DNA from: Pseudomonadota bacterium
Lineage (GTDB): Bacteria; Desulfobacterota; Desulfobulbia; Desulfobulbales; SURF-16
Length of the DNA: 15,755 nucleotides
Assembly (NCBI GenBank): GCA_030597865.1
Contig: JAUVQZ010000039.1
Location: 1-15,755, forward strand
Direction of reading: 5' to 3'
The notes below the pieces were generated by a model. The model did no database searches. It had not been told where the DNA came from and was given only the letters and a program-made list of their open reading frames with translations. Numbering within the stretch: position 1 is the stretch's first letter; every line of letters starts with the position of its first letter. Shown one piece after another: positions 14,479 through 15,755 of this stretch. Made by a program: the position numbers and the translations under genes.

Positions 14479-14850
14479 CTACTCCACATCCACCCGGGGG
14501 GCATCGTGCCACAACCCTTCGAGATCATAAAACTGACGGGACTCATGGTAGAAGATATGGACCACCACATCATTATAATCGAGCAGCACCCAGTGCCCCT
14601 CAGTGAAACCTTCCACCTTACCCTGGGTCATTCGCTTCTTGCTGGCATATTGCCCGATGGTATCGGCCAGTCCCTGGACGTGCCGGGTGGAGCGCCCACT
14701 CATGATAACAAAATAATCCGCAAAGGAAGATATGCCACGGACATCGAGGACCACAAGGTCCTCGGCCTTTTTTTCCAGAGCGGCCCGGCTCAGAATCTGA
14801 GCAATCTCAAGGCTTGATTTATCAGCAAGTGACTTATGAATTTTTTTCAT
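14479..14850 (-). CDS. rsfS: Ribosome silencing factor RsfS
   Basis: This 123-residue protein is of the RsfS/Iojap family, which binds ribosomal protein uL14 and blocks joining of the 30S and 50S subunits when nutrients are short. The family motifs are clear: VLDVRGISSFADYFVIMSG (about 34-52), STRHVQGLAD (54-63), EGHWVLLDYNDVVVHIF (84-100) and the C-terminal ESRQFYDLEGLWHDAP (103-118). Length is normal. The ATG overlaps the stop of the alpha/beta hydrolase gene by 4 nt (ATGA), and gpmI starts one base after its stop, placing it inside a tightly packed operon. In many bacteria rsfS follows nadD; here the hydrolase takes that place. Confidence 0.97.
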   Translation of the reverse strand: MKKIHKSLADKSSLEIAQILSRAALEKKAEDLVVLDVRGISSFADYFVIMSGRSTRHVQGLADTIGQYASKKRMTQGKVEGFTEGHWVLLDYNDVVVHIFYHESRQFYDLEGLWHDAPRVDVE

Positions 14851-15461
14851 TTCTTACACGCAATTCCAAAATGTTCGGCCAGAAAACTGGTTAACTCCCA
14901 GTGCCAGATATCGGGCTGATCGAGATAACAGGGGTGAGGGGCACCTTGCATGAGCACCAGGCTGGCATCAGGGATGAGCCCGGCCAGGAGATGACCGTTT
15001 GTAAGGGGGGAGATGGCATCTTCACTGCCCCAGAGGATAAGGGTTGGGACTTTAATTGTTGAGAGTTGTTCCTTTATTTCTTCGACGCCCACAGCGCCAA
15101 TAAGCACCAGGCCACCGACTAATTCCGGGTGGGCCAGGGCGAAATCGAGGGCAACCTTGCCCCCCATGGAAGGCCCGACAATCACCGGTTTTTCAAGCTT
15201 TTGATTAATAACCACCTGTTTCAACACCTTCACCGGGGCAAGATCGCAGGCAGGGGACTCGCCAAAACCGGGAAGATCCAGGGCCAGGACCCCATACCCC
15301 TCTTCTCCTAACTTGTCCAGGGTACCCAAATCGCGCCAGGTGGCGGCATTAAACTTCATACCATGGAGGAAAAGGAGTGTTCGTCCCCCTGGCCCGGCTG
15401 CTGCTTTGATAAGATGGATCTCACAATCAGCGATTCTGATTTTCTGATCAACAAACGCCAT
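14847..15461 (-). CDS. Alpha/beta hydrolase, ABHD14-like
   Basis: This protein has 204 residues from the ATG at 15461; another ATG lies two codons earlier (15467) and the frame opens with a TTG at 15506. The fold markers are present: oxyanion-hole segment FLHGMKF (31-37), nucleophile S98 in GPSMGG, acid D148 in LWGSEDAIS and H176 in GAPHPCYLDQP. The stretches HGMKFNAATWRDLGTLDKL, LALDLPGFGES and GAPHPCYLDQPDIWH closely resemble animal ABHD14B, from memory. ABHD14B has been reported to act on acetyl groups, including those on protein lysines; the bacterial substrate is unknown. No signal peptide is seen, so it is probably cytoplasmic. It is the first gene of the operon with rsfS and gpmI, overlapping rsfS by 4 nt. 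An esterase or deacylase is a reasonable guess. Confidence 0.85.
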   Translation of the reverse strand: MAFVDQKIRIADCEIHLIKAAAGPGGRTLLFLHGMKFNAATWRDLGTLDKLGEEGYGVLALDLPGFGESPACDLAPVKVLKQVVINQKLEKPVIVGPSMGGKVALDFALAHPELVGGLVLIGAVGVEEIKEQLSTIKVPTLILWGSEDAISPLTNGHLLAGLIPDASLVLMQGAPHPCYLDQPDIWHWELTSFLAEHFGIACKK

Positions 15462-15520
15462 ATTCATCCCGCCTGGTTTTCTATGAAAAAGGGGCCAATG
15501 TACCAAAAAGATATAAGACC

Positions 15521-15535
15521 ATCTACTTAGTAGAT
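15521..15535. promoter_or_regulatory. Short palindrome upstream of the hydrolase-rsfS-gpmI operon
   Basis: ATCTACT-T-AGTAGAT is a perfect 7+1+7 palindrome about 60 bp before the hydrolase start, in the region where its promoter should lie. It may be an operator. On the plus strand it is followed by TTTT, but no plus-strand gene ends here, so a terminator role is less likely. Confidence 0.3.
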
Positions 15536-15631
15536 TTTTGGCCGCTCGTCCACTGGAAAGAAAATGGCCTTTCTGACCCTATCACCATCAATTAATGCTA
15601 CCACCCTCTGCCCAACCTCCGTTTTCACCGT

Positions 15632-15659
15632 TTGACATCCCTGTCCGGTAGGGTATAAT
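15632..15659 (+). promoter_or_regulatory. Consensus sigma-70 promoter
   Basis: TTGACA (15632-15637), a 16-nt spacer and TATAAT (15654-15659) match both hexamers perfectly. Transcription should begin near 15666, about 55 nt before the ATG at 15721. It is divergent from the hydrolase operon and would drive whatever begins at the window's right edge. Confidence 0.8.
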
Positions 15660-15720
15660 CTCGCGACATTTTCAGCCCCTATTTCCGCCACGCAACCCCC
15701 GGCACAGACACCCCACCTAA

Positions 15721-15755
15721 ATGGCTGAAAAACAACAGGTTACGATCACAATCAA
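15721..15755 (+). CDS. Start of an unidentified gene, truncated by the window end
   Basis: An ATG at 15721 opens a frame MAEKQQVTITI that continues past the last base. It lies about 55 nt downstream of the transcription start expected from a perfect sigma-70 promoter, which supports a real transcript. Against this, no Shine-Dalgarno is visible (the preceding bases are CCCCACCTAA), and the start-codon region can pair with the beginning of the leader (15669-15677 with 15723-15731). Eleven residues are too few to name a family. It could be a protein gene under translational control or part of a structured RNA. Confidence 0.45.
   Translation, partial: MAEKQQVTITI

Noticed and set aside
14478..14573. 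N-terminal extension of GpmI to 14573
   Set aside because: The extra 32 residues are out-of-frame rsfS coding sequence; the ATG at 14477 has a ribosome site and directly precedes the conserved family start.

Overview
The window looks like chromosomal DNA of a Gram-negative member of the Desulfobacterota (former Deltaproteobacteria), plausibly a Desulfobulbales-type sulfate reducer. This is inference from gene style: a sigma-54 regulator, a c-di-GMP signalling protein beside an HDOD protein, twin TatA proteins, an MtaD-type deaminase with a trimeric purine phosphorylase, and a DUF948/YtxH pair. No rRNA, tRNA, insertion sequence, prophage or CRISPR array was seen. Most genes are in compact operons with 4-nt ATGA overlaps or gaps of a few bases.

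Layout. (1) 1-2082, plus strand: the C-terminal part of a sigma-54-dependent activator (its start lies outside the window), then two small membrane-anchored helical proteins, DUF948 (YtxG-like) and YtxH. (2) 2083-2490: a gene-poor stretch with degenerate repeats and a 40-bp perfect palindrome, best read as a bidirectional terminator. (3) 2492-5288, minus strand: two TatA-type proteins, and the overlapping pair purine nucleoside phosphorylase -> MtaD deaminase, a purine/methylthioadenosine/S-adenosylhomocysteine salvage unit. (4) 5626-8171, minus strand: a REC-GGDEF-degenerate HD-GYP protein overlapping an HDOD protein. (5) 8348-11390, plus strand, divergent from (4): an SPFH protein with three C-terminal zinc ribbons, a second zinc-ribbon protein, and a cyclic-nucleotide-binding protein without a DNA-binding domain. 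(6) 11464-15461, minus strand: ABHD14-like hydrolase -> rsfS -> gpmI -> thrC, with thrC split by a frameshift. (7) 15632-15755, plus strand: a consensus sigma-70 promoter and the first codons of a possible gene running off the end.

How the parts work together. Block 6 is housekeeping (ribosome silencing, lower glycolysis, threonine synthesis) plus an uncharacterised hydrolase. Blocks 4 and 5 share one intergenic region and form a divergent signalling/stress locus: c-di-GMP turnover on one side, a membrane-associated SPFH/zinc-ribbon cassette with a nucleotide sensor on the other. That divergent locus is the best candidate for an under-described system. The thrC lesion is the clearest anomaly: one missing base restores a normal family motif, so it is either a real recent mutation or a sequence error.
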